The translations under genes were made by a program, and so were the position numbers. A DNA stretch of 64,000 bases from Phymatolithon calcareum (Eukaryota; Rhodophyta; Florideophyceae; Hapalidiales). The DNA lies in contig OZ345376.1 of NCBI GenBank assembly GCA_977006965.1, forward strand, positions 2,294,001 to 2,358,000, read 5' to 3'. Below are positions 20,801 to 30,014 of the stretch, in pieces. The notes beneath the pieces are model-generated. The model was given only the letters and a program-made list of their open reading frames with translations. It was not told the origin of the DNA and did no database searches. How positions within the stretch are numbered: position 1 is the stretch's first letter; each line of letters begins with the position of its first letter.

Positions 20801-20851
20801 GTTCCCCATCATGGGTGAGCCACCGCCCCCTGGGGTCACCGCATTGGCCAT
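17846..20851 (-). CDS. Copine A: two C2 domains, copine vWA domain, His/Gln-rich repeat tail
   Basis: 1001 residues, intron-free, ATG at 20851. Order: a short Gly-rich lead, C2A (about 25-170, with VDQLRNMDWVGQSDPFAVVY), C2B (about 195-340), and the copine vWA domain from about 365 to 580. The vWA MIDAS-like motif GIDFTASNG has its Asp at residue 373; LLIVTDGVINDFDETTRAIV and IVIIGVGDADFTAMDALDGD follow. Residues after about 620 form a low-complexity tail with eight copies of an EGQ-containing, His/Gln/Pro/Gly-rich unit. Copines are cytosolic calcium-dependent phospholipid-binding proteins that recruit partners to membranes. C2A retains a DWVGQSDPF segment typical of calcium-binding C2 loops. 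The tail is not part of typical animal or plant copines. A duplicate lies at 44071-46725. Confidence 0.93.
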   Translation of the reverse strand: MANAVTPGGGGSPMMGNYEMSKTDNCEQKLELHIKVDQLRNMDWVGQSDPFAVVYLNSQANGPRPKRKLEKKPSVGLKGAYERTMKSMAQRPVLPTAKFKFAQRKPPWEHVGTTEVVRNSLSASFSKAILINYFFERSQLIAIDVYDNDGPSNNVMDHDYLGSAELSVPALVRAEGKCLTLPLKMDQKPGIFCGNVTVIAENKGLRRFIAKMDIGVNIFQRPTMISSFGGPYLLISRQTSGTNSQWMVVYRSKQPGRRDKSWDKYAYVFQGISEGFELLSLGSDDTQLLFQVAFTVRSRDRIVAAAQMSLRQWMEAGHRFDLHRPVTVGTVIGRQTSKPKGEMRLRNYSVSQEPQFLDYILGGCEISLVIGIDFTASNGDSMQPSSLHFCDMFRPNEYELAIRTVGDILAGYDSDSRFPAYGFGAKLPPNYTHAEHCFSLTGNEDPTCYEIDGVLDAYRQSLFNVRLSGPTEFGLLIQTAAKHARAEMQKYSQAYTILLIVTDGVINDFDETTRAIVEASLLPLSIVIIGVGDADFTAMDALDGDDIPLTNQRCRDIVQFVPFREYQRRPDMLVSKVLEEIPRQFVEYMMMNGIGPNPAKPAAMGTELTQAQAMANTGSPQPPIPNNLVNNNINVAADAVGEDDDFGRGGQASNAHYGSIQGSTHNGSYQQVGSAEGQTYNAHQKFDPAHGPPHHTAHQHGGVAEGQVHHTPQKFNSAQGPIQGSTHNGSYQQVGSTEGQTYNAHQKFDPAHGPPHHTAHQHGGAAERQIYHVPQQFNSAQGSPHVTAHQHGGASEGQIYHAPLQFNSAQGPPHHTAHQHGRVAEGQTHHAPQQFNSSLGLPHHSAQHLGPAEGQIYHAPQHQFNAFFGPPDHMPHQQFSPTEGQAHSMHHQHFNPAQGQPHSSPRGHHGPPQAHMGMGGNAVPSEHVIDPSSIPIHAQHAEQEEVTQSGDQTTPNGVEQAQDNGASESHGTSAAYGSGNSGRGLLNGETSSKGAMAARPV
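18140..18890 (-). repeat. Coding minisatellite in copine A tail (8 units)
   Basis: On the coding strand, units of about 26-29 codons repeat head to tail. Each contains a variant of AEGQxYHAPQQFNSAQGPPH followed by HTAHQHGG. Eight EGQ (or ERQ) units can be counted. A two-unit block starting QGSTHNGSYQQVGS occurs twice, showing that expansion copied pairs of units. Confidence 0.85.
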
Positions 20852-21699
20852 GGCATCCGGAGGCGATGCGTATCAAGAATGGCACGTGTCGCAAGGAGCG
20901 GATGTCGCGAATGTCGACGGCACGAAGCGGTCGGTGCGTGCTACTCAACGCGGGGGTGGGAATTCGGACTCGAGACGGAAAGCAGGGTATATCGGGTGGG
21001 AAATTGCGTTAAATACCGGAGATGAGATTATCCGGAAAGGCTACTCCTTCATCTCACTGCAACGTGAGCACGATGTGACCAGGAGTTTGCTTGTTGCCGC
21101 TTTCGGAAGGGCGGTGGAGGTTGTTGTCGTTGCGGGACGGTGAAACCAGTCCAGAAAGGCTTTGTAGAGGTTGACAAAGCAACAGGATCCGGACAACTGT
21201 CCATGTGGCGCAAAAATACATAACGTAAAGTTACAGTAGTGGCACGAGATTGGAGAATGACCGAGAAGTAAAAATAACCGAAAAACAGCATATTCCAGCA
21301 TTATATTGATTTCTACTGTATTTGTCACAATAGTCACCTCGAGTGGCCAGTTCGTTGGCAGATCATGTCAAGCTTCAGGAAGACCAGGACCAACAATTTT
21401 ACGCAATGGGCCCTTCACGGGTGCCTTCCGCCGTCACCCAAAGGCTCTGGTGGGTTTGGTGAGGCTCCCCTGGTGTTACACAATATACAGTATTGTACAA
21501 GACTGGAGCTGGCCGGTGCTCTCATAAGTAATGCCGCCGTTGTTCCTCTCCCGTTCCTCTCAGCTTTCACGGGAGTTACACGTGGGCCCTGTTTTTCCAC
21601 TTTTGCAATACTAGACGTACTTTCGCGAAAGCACGTCATAATATGAGAGAGACATCCAAAATTTTTGTTAATTGCCTCCTTCCCCCACGCCAGGGGGCC
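20852..21699. promoter_or_regulatory. Upstream region of copine A
   Basis: 848 bp upstream of the copine A start, mostly part of the duplicated segment and alignable to the region upstream of copine B. It should carry the copine promoter. No other gene seen. Confidence 0.35.
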
Positions 21700-22366
21700 C
21701 TAGTGTCTAGTTTACTAACCACCTCAATAGAGGGGTGATTTAAAAGTTCGAAAAAATCTATAGCACGAAGGCGAAACAGCTCGCTCACGCCAGAGTCGTA
21801 AAGCCGGGCTTGTCTTCTGTGCGAGGAGTACCGCAACTACTGCCTGAAAAGCACATCGTGCTGAGCTAGGAAGAAAAATGTGCTGTCTACTCTTACGAAT
21901 CAGACCTGTTGTGCCGCAAGAAAAAGACCCCCGTCTACGGATCGGTGCATCCAAACATGCCAAGGAAACGAAGGCGCTTAGTCGAGAAGAATGTTGTAGA
22001 CTATAGACAGTCATTTCCAAGTTAATAAACGTTATTGGTACGGCTCAGGATGTAATTGAAGAGAAAATCGATGGTCTCGCAAGCACGTCACCGCGCGTAA
22101 AATGGGTCCTAATTCAGCACCGAGTGAAGAAGATTAAGATTGAGACCGTCAAGATTGTTAGCCTCAATTCATAAAAACCTGATGATGGTGCTTCAGCCCG
22201 TTTGGCACCTTGGACCGAGCCCACACTGGAAAAGTTTAGCATTGCCAAATCCTGATTACAGTACTCGTCTTCGCCAACCTTTATCAGAAAACGCCAATTT
22301 TCCTGCTCCATTCGCAACGAAAAGCTAACCAATAGACCAAGCAAGCTGCAACGCAGTCCTCAGAAG
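21700..22366. repeat. Dispersed 0.66-kb repeat, copy A
   Basis: It matches 36196-36848 along its length at roughly 85 percent by eye, starting near AGTTTACTAACCACC and ending near AAGCTGCAACGCAG. Both copies keep a 76-codon open frame on the - strand (22114-22344 here) and a shorter open stretch on the + strand. No known protein is recognised, so it may be a non-autonomous transposon or an old element fragment. Confidence 0.75.
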
Positions 22367-22499
22367 CACTAGGCGCCTTTTGGGGGCTCTCTTTGCTACC
22401 CTCTCTAAGATTTTTGCGATGTTTTCAAACAGCCCCTCATTTTTCACGAACGGAAGTACTTCGACCCGTTTCTCAGTGCATATTTCCTCCACCGTTTTG

Positions 22500-23180
22500 G
22501 TGAAAACTCTAACGATATTCTAGCGACTTGATACATTCCGTCCCCTACAGCGTAGGAGTAGATGTCCCACGGTCTCCTTGCTTCTCGCAGAGCATGTCTT
22601 GCATATAGGGTCATAGTCAACGGTAACATCTTGAAAAACTGTTACCAGCGAGCAACATAGTGCGGCAAGTTGATTGAGAGTAGTTTCAGCGTGCTTGTGG
22701 CTTATATTGCGCTCTGAGGGTAACAACTGCATACTCCTAAGCTTTGTCGACTTGTGTCGATTGACAATCGAACACGCAGATGTTATGGTTAAGGGTATAT
22801 TTTGACGCGTCACCAGACTTGTCTCCGTAATGCCTTTTCAAGCAAGGCCGTCCGTTTTTTCGTTCCCAGGGAGCCCTTAGTAGCTTGGGATCCAAATTAC
22901 TTCGAAAGTGATCATGTCATCAATCAACCCTCCCATAGTATCCGACAGCTTGTCATCTCCCCATACATCCATCGTTGCTTGGTCAGCGCATCGAGGACGC
23001 TTCTTCTGTCTGCAAACAAGCGAATGTGGTGTACGCATGGGATTCGCAAGTGTTCTACCTCCTCAAAAGTTCAGACGGCCGAAAATATTTCGGCGTCGAA
23101 CGACGAACCGACTGCTCCAATGGTCGTTTCGTGTGAACACATCCGGCAACTTTCTTGGTTGATAACTCGTTTCTAATCTC
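22500..23180 (-). pseudogene. LINE ORF2 3' fossil: RNase H domain and zinc knuckle
   Basis: Reading the - strand, frames broken by stops spell a LINE RNase H signature: GAVGSSFDAEIFSAV, then FADRRSVLDAL, then WIPSY-stop-GLPGNEKTDGLA. The usual form is WIPSHxGIxGNExADxLA. About 80 codons further is a C-terminal zinc-knuckle-like motif CKTCSARSKETVGHLLLRC (CxxC...H....C). Both are in the order found at the end of RNase-H-bearing LINE ORF2 proteins. Several stops and frame changes show an old dead copy. It differs from the LINE at 36.9-42.2 kb, which shows no RNase H. Confidence 0.65.
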
Positions 23181-23441
23181 TGAAGGTCATCCAGAGTGTC
23201 AGCAGCGCGTGATGCAGCAAAGATAACATGAAGTACTGATCCAGCAATTCATCGATACTGCATTTAACTCCAGTACGACTCGTCAACATTCATTCAATTC
23301 ATATCGCACAATTACGTTAGAGAGCGGTGTTTGAACCCGCTTCATTCCAACCGAGAAGAAAAGGAAGAATTCGAATGCCATGACGACTACTTTTGCGGCG
23401 CAAATCAACCGCAAAGTTTGCAAAGTGAGGAAATTGACTGC
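23181..23441. other. Spacer
   Basis: Nothing recognised between the LINE fossil and the foldback element. Confidence 0.25.
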
Positions 23442-23839
23442 CATATCCCACGTGCAGACCTTATATGCGATTAATCGCATATCAAGCAAAGAAAACTTCA
23501 CAGTTCGCAGAATATCGCCGGTTTTCCAATTTTTTTCCTGTTGATAATCGAAGAGGGCTGTCTGCCTTCTATACAGATGCTCTTCGCCTTCAGAAGACTC
23601 CTTTACTGCTCTATAGAACTAAAGACATTTTATCGAAAAGAAGGCGAGCTATGAGTAAACCAGTTATATGCGATATTTCGCATGTAACTTCGTAATCATA
23701 GCTGATATTTTTATGATGCTCGACACTTCAACAGGATTTTCAACAAGGACAAAAAGTTTAAAAAAGCACAATGTTGCTATCAAAAATGTACATTTTCCTT
23801 ATATGCGAAAAATCGCATGCCCCATGCAAGTGGGATATG
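23442..23839. repeat. Foldback element with three internal palindromes
   Basis: 398 bp. The ends are inverted: 23442-23450 reads CATATCCCA and 23831-23839 is its complement, with weaker pairing continuing inward. The palindromic motif TATATGCGAxxxxTCGCAT appears next to both ends (from 23462 and 23800) and once in the middle (from 23665). It has no coding capacity. It looks like a MITE-type or foldback element. Confidence 0.55.
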
Positions 23840-24010
23840 TTCATCATGTAGCAAGCTTTATGGTGGCGAAACATGCATCTGTCGCATTCATTTGGTTGAG
23901 ACTGTTTCAAGAAGCGCGCTGTTGCTATCCATAAGCTTAACGCTGTCGAAGAGCCTGATGTTGGAGAGCTTTCGTTTGCAAAAAATTATATGAATAACAT
24001 ACCCTCCACC

Positions 24011-24082
24011 GGGGGAGCACGGCAGCATTTTGGCCCAAATAAACCAAATAATTTTCGGGCCAAAATGCTGCCGTGCTCCCCC
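24011..24082. repeat. Perfect 26-bp inverted repeat with a 20-bp loop
   Basis: Left arm 24011-24036 begins GGGGGAGCACGGCAGCATTT. The right arm 24057-24082 is its exact complement. A related, mutated stretch occurs at about 11731-11780 inside the hAT element, so this is a dispersed hairpin sequence. Confidence 0.8.
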
Positions 24083-24116
24083 ACTTTTCCCTCAATTGAT
24101 CAATTGAGGGAAAAGT
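24083..24116. repeat. Perfect 34-bp palindrome
   Basis: Directly abutting the hairpin, 24083-24116 is identical to its own reverse complement, centred on TTGATCAA within CCTCAATTGATCAATTGAGG. The half-site CCCTCAATTGAGGG-like sequence recurs near 36150-36240 and 34255-34270. Confidence 0.85.
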
Positions 24117-25107
24117 GCCCCTCAATTGCACTGGAGGAGCGAAATCTCTGAAATTCCGGAAAAAACCGAAACCTTACCAGGTTACAACCTGCCAGCTGAA
24201 TATTTTCGCTTTAAGGACCTACATCCCCATCTTAGATTTTCACTTTTATTTTTTATGAGCTTGGGAATCCGAGAAGCTCATTGGACACTTTCTGTTATGG
24301 CAGTACATAATTGGCTAAGCAAAAAAAGTCCTCGCGCCGTGGAAACTTTTTCTAGAAATTCTCAGCAGAGGGTTCCTTCGAAAATCGGGACAGCTCCTTA
24401 AACGCGCAGTTTAAGACCACTTTCTGATCCGTTGTTCACATTTCGAAAACTATTATAGAAAGCCAAGAATGTAGGTTATCCAAAAATCAAAAAAAATCAA
24501 AGAAAGGGGAGGAAATAAGGAGTGTAGAACACTTTTCGTAATTCTGATCTTGAAAAAGAATCGCCTACAAAGATGGACAATTATTTCGAAAAGGACTCGA
24601 TTAATTTCTTATTGCCTCGGTCAAAAGTTTCAAATGGTTGTAGACTAACACAGGAATACTGCAAATTTGGTAAAATCGAACTCTAAGTTGCAAAAAAGTT
24701 CGCGCCGCGAGACCAAAAGTTTTTTAAAATCGACAAAGGAACATGCGAAAAATATAGTAAAATTCACGTTGCGCCCCGACGAGAAGCTGAAACTGTTCGA
24801 AGGAAATACAGTAAGCATTTTTCTGTAATGATTGATTAGAGCCGAACATTAGATACTTTTGCAGACTTCATATTTGAAAATATTTCACATGTTTCTACAA
24901 ATTTTCTTGAACCTGGGTGAAGTCCCGTCGGTGCAAACGACATAATTAAAAATTTCATCCATTTTATGAGCATTGTTTCGGCCAGTGAGAGCGCTTCAAA
25001 GATGGGGAAGTAGGTTAAGAAGTATATGGGAGTTAAAAGCGTATTTTTCATACGTTTCCAATCGGCGAAGCGTAATGATATTAACCTTTATTTTTTGAGT
25101 AGTGAAC
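24117..25107. other. AT-rich gene-free region
   Basis: About 1 kb of AT-rich sequence, stops in all frames. Nothing recognised. Confidence 0.3.
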
Positions 25108-25385
25108 CACTTAATCTCGGGGAATAGCTAAGTGTAAATCAGATTTGAACGGGTGCTGGCCTGAGTGGCAAACCCGAGTAGGACTCGGTACAAGTGTCAT
25201 CCGATGATGGTTTGAGCGGCACAATTGAACGTCGTCAAGCACTTAATCTTGAGGAAATAGCAATGATTAAGGTGGATTTGAACTGTTGTCCGCATGGGAT
25301 GAGAACATTGGTTGGACCCGGTGCAGGTGCCTTCTGATGGTGGTATGAGCGTCACGGTTGAACGTGCTGAAACACTTAATCTCGA
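25108..25385. repeat. Imperfect tandem repeat, period about 132 bp
   Basis: The segment starting CACTTAATCT begins at 25108 and again at 25240, and a third time (CACTTAATCTCGACG) at 25373. Between them, stretches such as CGATGATGGTTTGAGCGGCAC and CTGATGGTGGTATGAGCGTCAC line up. Two full diverged units and the start of a third. Confidence 0.6.
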
Positions 25386-26034
25386 CGTTAACAGCGGATC
25401 TTATGACGGTTGTAGCGAACGAGGCCTGGTGTATCTGTCAAGTGCAACGAATCTTAGGGTCGGTTTAGATGTGGCACTCAAGCAGGCATTATTGTCCATA
25501 TGAAATAGTGGACGGATATTGCATGCAATGGGAAGCTCGAGTAGTAGTGCGGGTAAAGAAATCGGTCTCTGGGCATATTTATTGTGTTCCTGCAACGTAC
25601 TGTAGCGTTCTAGACGTTGAGTGAAGGAACAGGAAGCACTGGCATAAACAAAGCTATCTAATTCTTCCCATTCGGCAAGTTTTGGGAAATGACAAGCTCG
25701 TAGAGATGATATTCACAAAGAGCGCAAACGCTCGCAGAGACTTATTGAGGTTTGTTACCAGTTCTTCTCAACGAACGGAAATGGCAGAATAGAGAGAAGC
25801 GGAAAGAACTATAAACTCAAAAGAAAGCAAAGGACCAAGAAGACAGCGCTACTTCCGCAAAATAAACCTGAAATCACTGAAACGGACATAACGTGTTAGT
25901 GGTCAGAGTGTAGTGGAGCGGGGGTCCACGTTTTAATCGGTGAGGTAGCTTATGATATTCTTGGACACCTGTCCTATCTGGGTTCCAGCCGCGCAACAAA
26001 TAGCATGGGGGCGGCCGTCGACAGTAAAGGGGAC
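25386..26034. other. Gene-free region
   Basis: About 650 bp; no gene, element or RNA recognised. Confidence 0.25.
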
Positions 26035-26366
26035 AAGCATATTTGGCTCAACACTTGACTCCCTACGCATAGCTGGGGGTTCCAAGATGCCGCCGTTTCG
26101 GGTTTGCTTCGCCCATCTCATCTGCGCGCGTATCGCGCATCCCCTTTACTACTCTTTCTATTAGTTCTATCTCTCTTCATTTGTTCGTTTGTTCGTTTGC
26201 AAGCATGTTTGGCTTCAACTCTTGACTCCCTACGCATAGCTGGGGGTTCCAAGGTACCGCCGCTTCAGGTTTGCTTCGCCCATCTCATCTACGCGCGTAT
26301 CGAGCATCCCTTTCACTCCCCTGTTTCTGTATGCTCTACTTCTCTCTTCTCTCTTCTTTTGTTTGT
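26035..26366. repeat. Tandem duplication, period 166 bp, with (GTTT)-rich tails
   Basis: AAGCAT[A/G]TTTGGCT begins at 26035 and 26201, and both units continue with CCCTACGCATAGCTGGGGGT and CTTCGCCCATCTCATCT. Each ends in a tail of GTTC/GTTT repeats; the second tail runs to about 26396. A simple-repeat tail is common in SINEs, but I cannot show a tRNA or 7SL origin. Confidence 0.6.
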
Positions 26367-26396
26367 TTGTTTGATTGATTGTTTGTTTGTTTGTTA

Positions 26397-27401
26397 CAGA
26401 TCCGTTATCCGGGGCTACACGCGCTCGCTCTGCCACACTGAGTTCTACCGCGCAGCCCGTCATGTTTACAGTCCAGGACTCCGGGGTTCATTCCCCTACA
26501 CAGAGCAGCAGCAAAAGGCGTGAAGATGCACATGTACTCGAAATATGCACCGTTGGACCACCACATGGATACACAGAGGCTCTTGATAGGTGACACTGAT
26601 AGACACGAGAGATACAAATGGTGGCGAGGTTGCTAATCAAGCGGCGCAAAGAATTAGAACTCGCCGAGGTGATGAATCACGTGATTTCTAGTAGTGAATG
26701 ATGCAACGCAAGGCGTTTCGATTTGACGAATTGCGCAACACGTACATGTTAGATGCGGTAGGGCCATTTGCAGCGCCTCTTTGATTATGAGATCACCACA
26801 GGAGGCGAAGGCTTACCTTGATGGAAATCATGTGTCAGCAGTGAGCAACGTAAGGTAATGTGATTTGCAGAATTTCGCAATTCGTAAACGTTGGATCCCA
26901 CAACGGAACGGAGCTTGATCAAACGCGGGCAATCGAAGAAGTCGCACGCCGCGGAGCGACGAACCTTGCGGAGCATTGCACTTGTAATTAATCACGCTGG
27001 CGCTGTCCAGAGACCCTTGTTATGGGACGCCTCGATCGGAGAGGAAATGATCTTATTCCACGTCTGCGGCGCGCCGCAAGCGTGTGAACTGGTACCATGG
27101 TGGGAATTGCGCGTCTACGGTTTATATAGAGCGATCCCACACAACTTTACACACTCCAATACACCATCCGCCGCGCGATTTCCCGCCACATTTTTCTCAA
27201 ACGCAGCAGTTAAATGATACACTGCATGCCCTGGATGAGAACTTGGGCACGTACTCTTTAATTGGTGGCATACAAGAACAGCAGTGTACTGTTTCTTCGG
27301 TAGCAAATTTTGAGTTTTGTATGCTTTTCTTTCTTAAAATCTAGAAATTTTTGCACAAAACAACGCACATAAGTCTCGCTCGAATGATTATTCCGTAAAT
27401 A
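26397..27401. other. Gene-free region before the unknown-family gene
   Basis: About 1 kb. Open frames (for example 26891-27217) begin without ATG and look random. It probably contains the promoter of the following gene. Confidence 0.25.
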
Positions 27402-29434
27402 ATGACTAAGTGGAGAACCGTACAACAGTTTGTGTACATATCACGCGCAAAATCGATGGATTTGCGTGCATTTTCGGACATGTTTCATAGTATGAGTTTC
27501 CCAAAGGCCTGGAAGGCTTTCCTAAAGAACGGGGAAACACTGGGGACCTGGAGATTCATAGTGTTGAATTGTCTTTTACTGAGGCTACGGACGAGCTGTG
27601 ACCAGCCCATTGCAGAAGGAGAAGAGGATGAGCGGAGCACTATCGTTCATTCGAACGGTTCTGCAGCTGTGGCGATTAATCGTTTTCGTTTAGCTCTGAC
27701 GGGAATGCTGACTCAAATGGGAAGTTCGATTTCGAGCGTGCATGAATCGCAGAAACAAATCGGTCCTAAAATAGATGCTATGGCGCAAGACATGTCAGAA
27801 TGCCTGGGATTTGTCCGAGAGCTGGGGGACTTGCAAAAACAATTTCTGGATAGAGCGAATCCGAAGACAAAGCGCAAAGGTATTCCTAGGATTCGAGTTC
27901 ATGATCTTAACAAAGCGGCGGCGTTTAATATGGCATCTCGGCCATTGCTGAAGTTTTCCATCATTGCAACCGTTCTCAGCTTCGTCCATGCTATGCGGAG
28001 TGTTCGTTTCTGGGTTTCTGACGATATGTGGTCCAAGATGTCCCTCTACGCAAGCGTTCTATCCGGGTCGCAAGGGTTTGCCGCGCTTCTATTCTCAATG
28101 CGGAATAATGATAAATCCCTTGCGAGCACCTCACCAGGGAAACTGTGGATGTTCATTGTCAGTGGCGCTCTCCAAGCCATACTGTCATCCGCGAGGAGCA
28201 CATTCCGGCGTGCGCGATCTTCAGCTACAGGAGACGGTATCTCAAGCGCAGTAACGTCTTCCGCTGCTGCGGGAACAGCCGCCACTGGCATTTTAGACAA
28301 TCGTCCTCTGGAGCCTGACTGGCTCGCGAAGTTCAAGTCAGATACCGAGGTTGTATCAGCTGTCCTCGATTCAATGAACAGGTTTTGCGGACTCGCTAAT
28401 GACGTTTCAGTGTCTTCCGGAACTTTGAATGCGGAATCTCGAACAGGAACTGCGAAGAGGCTCTCCAGGCCCCTGAGACTCTGGATGCTCTTGAAACCCT
28501 CTAGCGACGGGACATTGTGAGTCAAATCAGGTCATCCTGGCTTGAACCGATGAGAAATTGCCGAGAACAAGTCAGGAAGCACCTGTACCTCTGGCGCACT
28601 TCCGTCTTGGACAAGATCGCGCGGCATAAGTGCATCGCTAGAGCTCGCGTCAAAGTCTACGAAGTCATCCTGAATGACTACGACAGCTACACGGAGGAAG
28701 TCGAAGCAGATCAGCCCAATTTAGAGGGCTCGATATGGGACATTAAGGACGCGCATGTGGATCCCCTGGCGGCAAAAGATCAGCGCATTACACAGATGAG
28801 GAAGGGCTTGGAACGTAAGTTTCCGTCACTGCACTGCAAAATTGTGTACAAGCGCGAAATCCGCCCGGTTGGCGGCGGCAGTCCTCCAAGAGACGGGGAA
28901 ACGATTGGATCTGGGCGACGGGTCGAGTCGAAGATGGAGGAGATCAGTTTCCATGAACTAGCGCATGGTGTTCTGATGGAGGCTTTCTCAGCAGAGACAA
29001 TGGAATCAACTCTTGCGGTGTCGGTGCTCTCTTTGAAGGTAGTGCACGTACTTGCCTTAGCGCTCCAAGAGCTAGTCGCGACCGTTCTGAACTCTCATCG
29101 GGATAGGAGCTCTAATGAGCTGGTCTTGTCAGCGGCTGAGAAAGCCGCGTTTGCTTCAGATGTTACCCTGGATGATGAATCAGGTCAAAAGTTTATGGTG
29201 ATGCTAGAAAGGGCAGCTGCGAACGGGAAACTCAGCGAATTTTGCAGTAAGTGCTATGCTTCCAAGTTTCAAACGACGGAATTGGAGATGGCGCAAGAGA
29301 GTCGCCGTGCGGCACTGAGGGCAAGAGAAGGCGGAGCTAGCGTAGCGTCAACTGGCGCAGGGTCAGGTGAAGCGCAAGAACAAGCGCCAGATTCAAGTAT
29401 GTCTTTGCTCGGACCGTGGACTCAGAAGAAGTAG
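27402..29434 (+). pseudogene. Unknown protein family, + copy, split by one frameshift
   Basis: The first frame runs 27402-28520 (372 residues, ATG) and the second from about 28511 to 29434. Joining them near 28515 gives about 675 residues. The relative on the opposite strand (30015-32452) aligns across the join (SDG...VSQIRSSWLEP against PDGLRFRVVNETRHL), so the two frames are one gene. Visible parts: an N-terminal helical/coiled-coil stretch (SSISSVHESQKQIGPKIDAM), a hydrophobic region around 190-215 (LLKFSIIATVLSFVHAMRS), and a second hydrophobic stretch in the C-terminal part (LAVSVLSLKVVHVLALAL), followed by a charged tail. I recognise no family. A single-base indel, an assembly error or an unusual intron could explain the break; removing the 14-nt GTGAGT...CAG at 28517-28530 would restore frame, but that is too short for a normal intron. 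Confidence 0.55.
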
Positions 29435-30014
29435 GAGGCTTACAGTGGCTCGTGAAACTCTCGTGAGGTCCTGTTTCGTTGTTTGTTTCATTGGTTTGCT
29501 CTATGGATATGTGATGTGTAATGATTATATACGGCGCTTTGGTCGAAACTTTGTTGAGTAATTCGCGTTATATCAGCGTACGTCTTTTATTGTGCGGAAG
29601 CGACAGAGTGTCTTCATGACGACTATTTTAAATTTTCGGATGGCGCGACTTCGTAGATTGCAGTTCATCTGCGTTTATTACTCTAGCTTGCTTCTGTGGG
29701 CAACCAAGATCGCTAAACAGGTCACCTACGCCCTCAAGATAGTCTGAGTGGTCGCCATCTCTCCATGTGATGGTGGAGACCATCCAGTCATTTCGTTGTT
29801 GACTCTTGATTTGTCTAGTCTGGTTGTTTTTTTCCTGCCCATGTGGAGGTAAAGAACAAAGTTTTTCGGGTACCATGTGCATATGCTGGTCTAGGTGGTC
29901 TCTACCTACCAATTGGGAGATGGAGACCATCCAGTCATTGCCTTAGCTTCCCTTCGTTTCCATTCCCTTACAAAACTAAGAAGTGGACTAGGGAATATGA
30001 CAATATAGGGGGTT
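29435..30014. other. Region between the two convergent family members
   Basis: About 580 bp. It contains a direct repeat, GGAGACCATCCAGTCATT, near 29773 and 29923, about 150 bp apart. Otherwise nothing is recognised. Confidence 0.4.

Larger units (their letters stand above)
16980..21625. repeat. Segmental duplication, copy A (copine segment)
   Basis: This stretch matches 43210-47500 over the copine gene and both flanks: about 850 bp downstream of the copine stop and about 770 bp upstream of its start, with many substitutions and small indels in the flanks. Shared flank landmarks include ACTCACCCGGGGAACGTTTT near 17240 and 43470, and GACCAGGACCAACAATTTTA near 21385 and 47260. Copy A is longer mainly because its copine tail has more repeat units. 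Edges are approximate. Confidence 0.85.

Noticed and set aside
26400-26510. tRNA-like pieces (GGTTCATTCCC on +, TAGAACTCAGTGTGG on -)
   Set aside because: They are on opposite strands and cannot belong to one tRNA.
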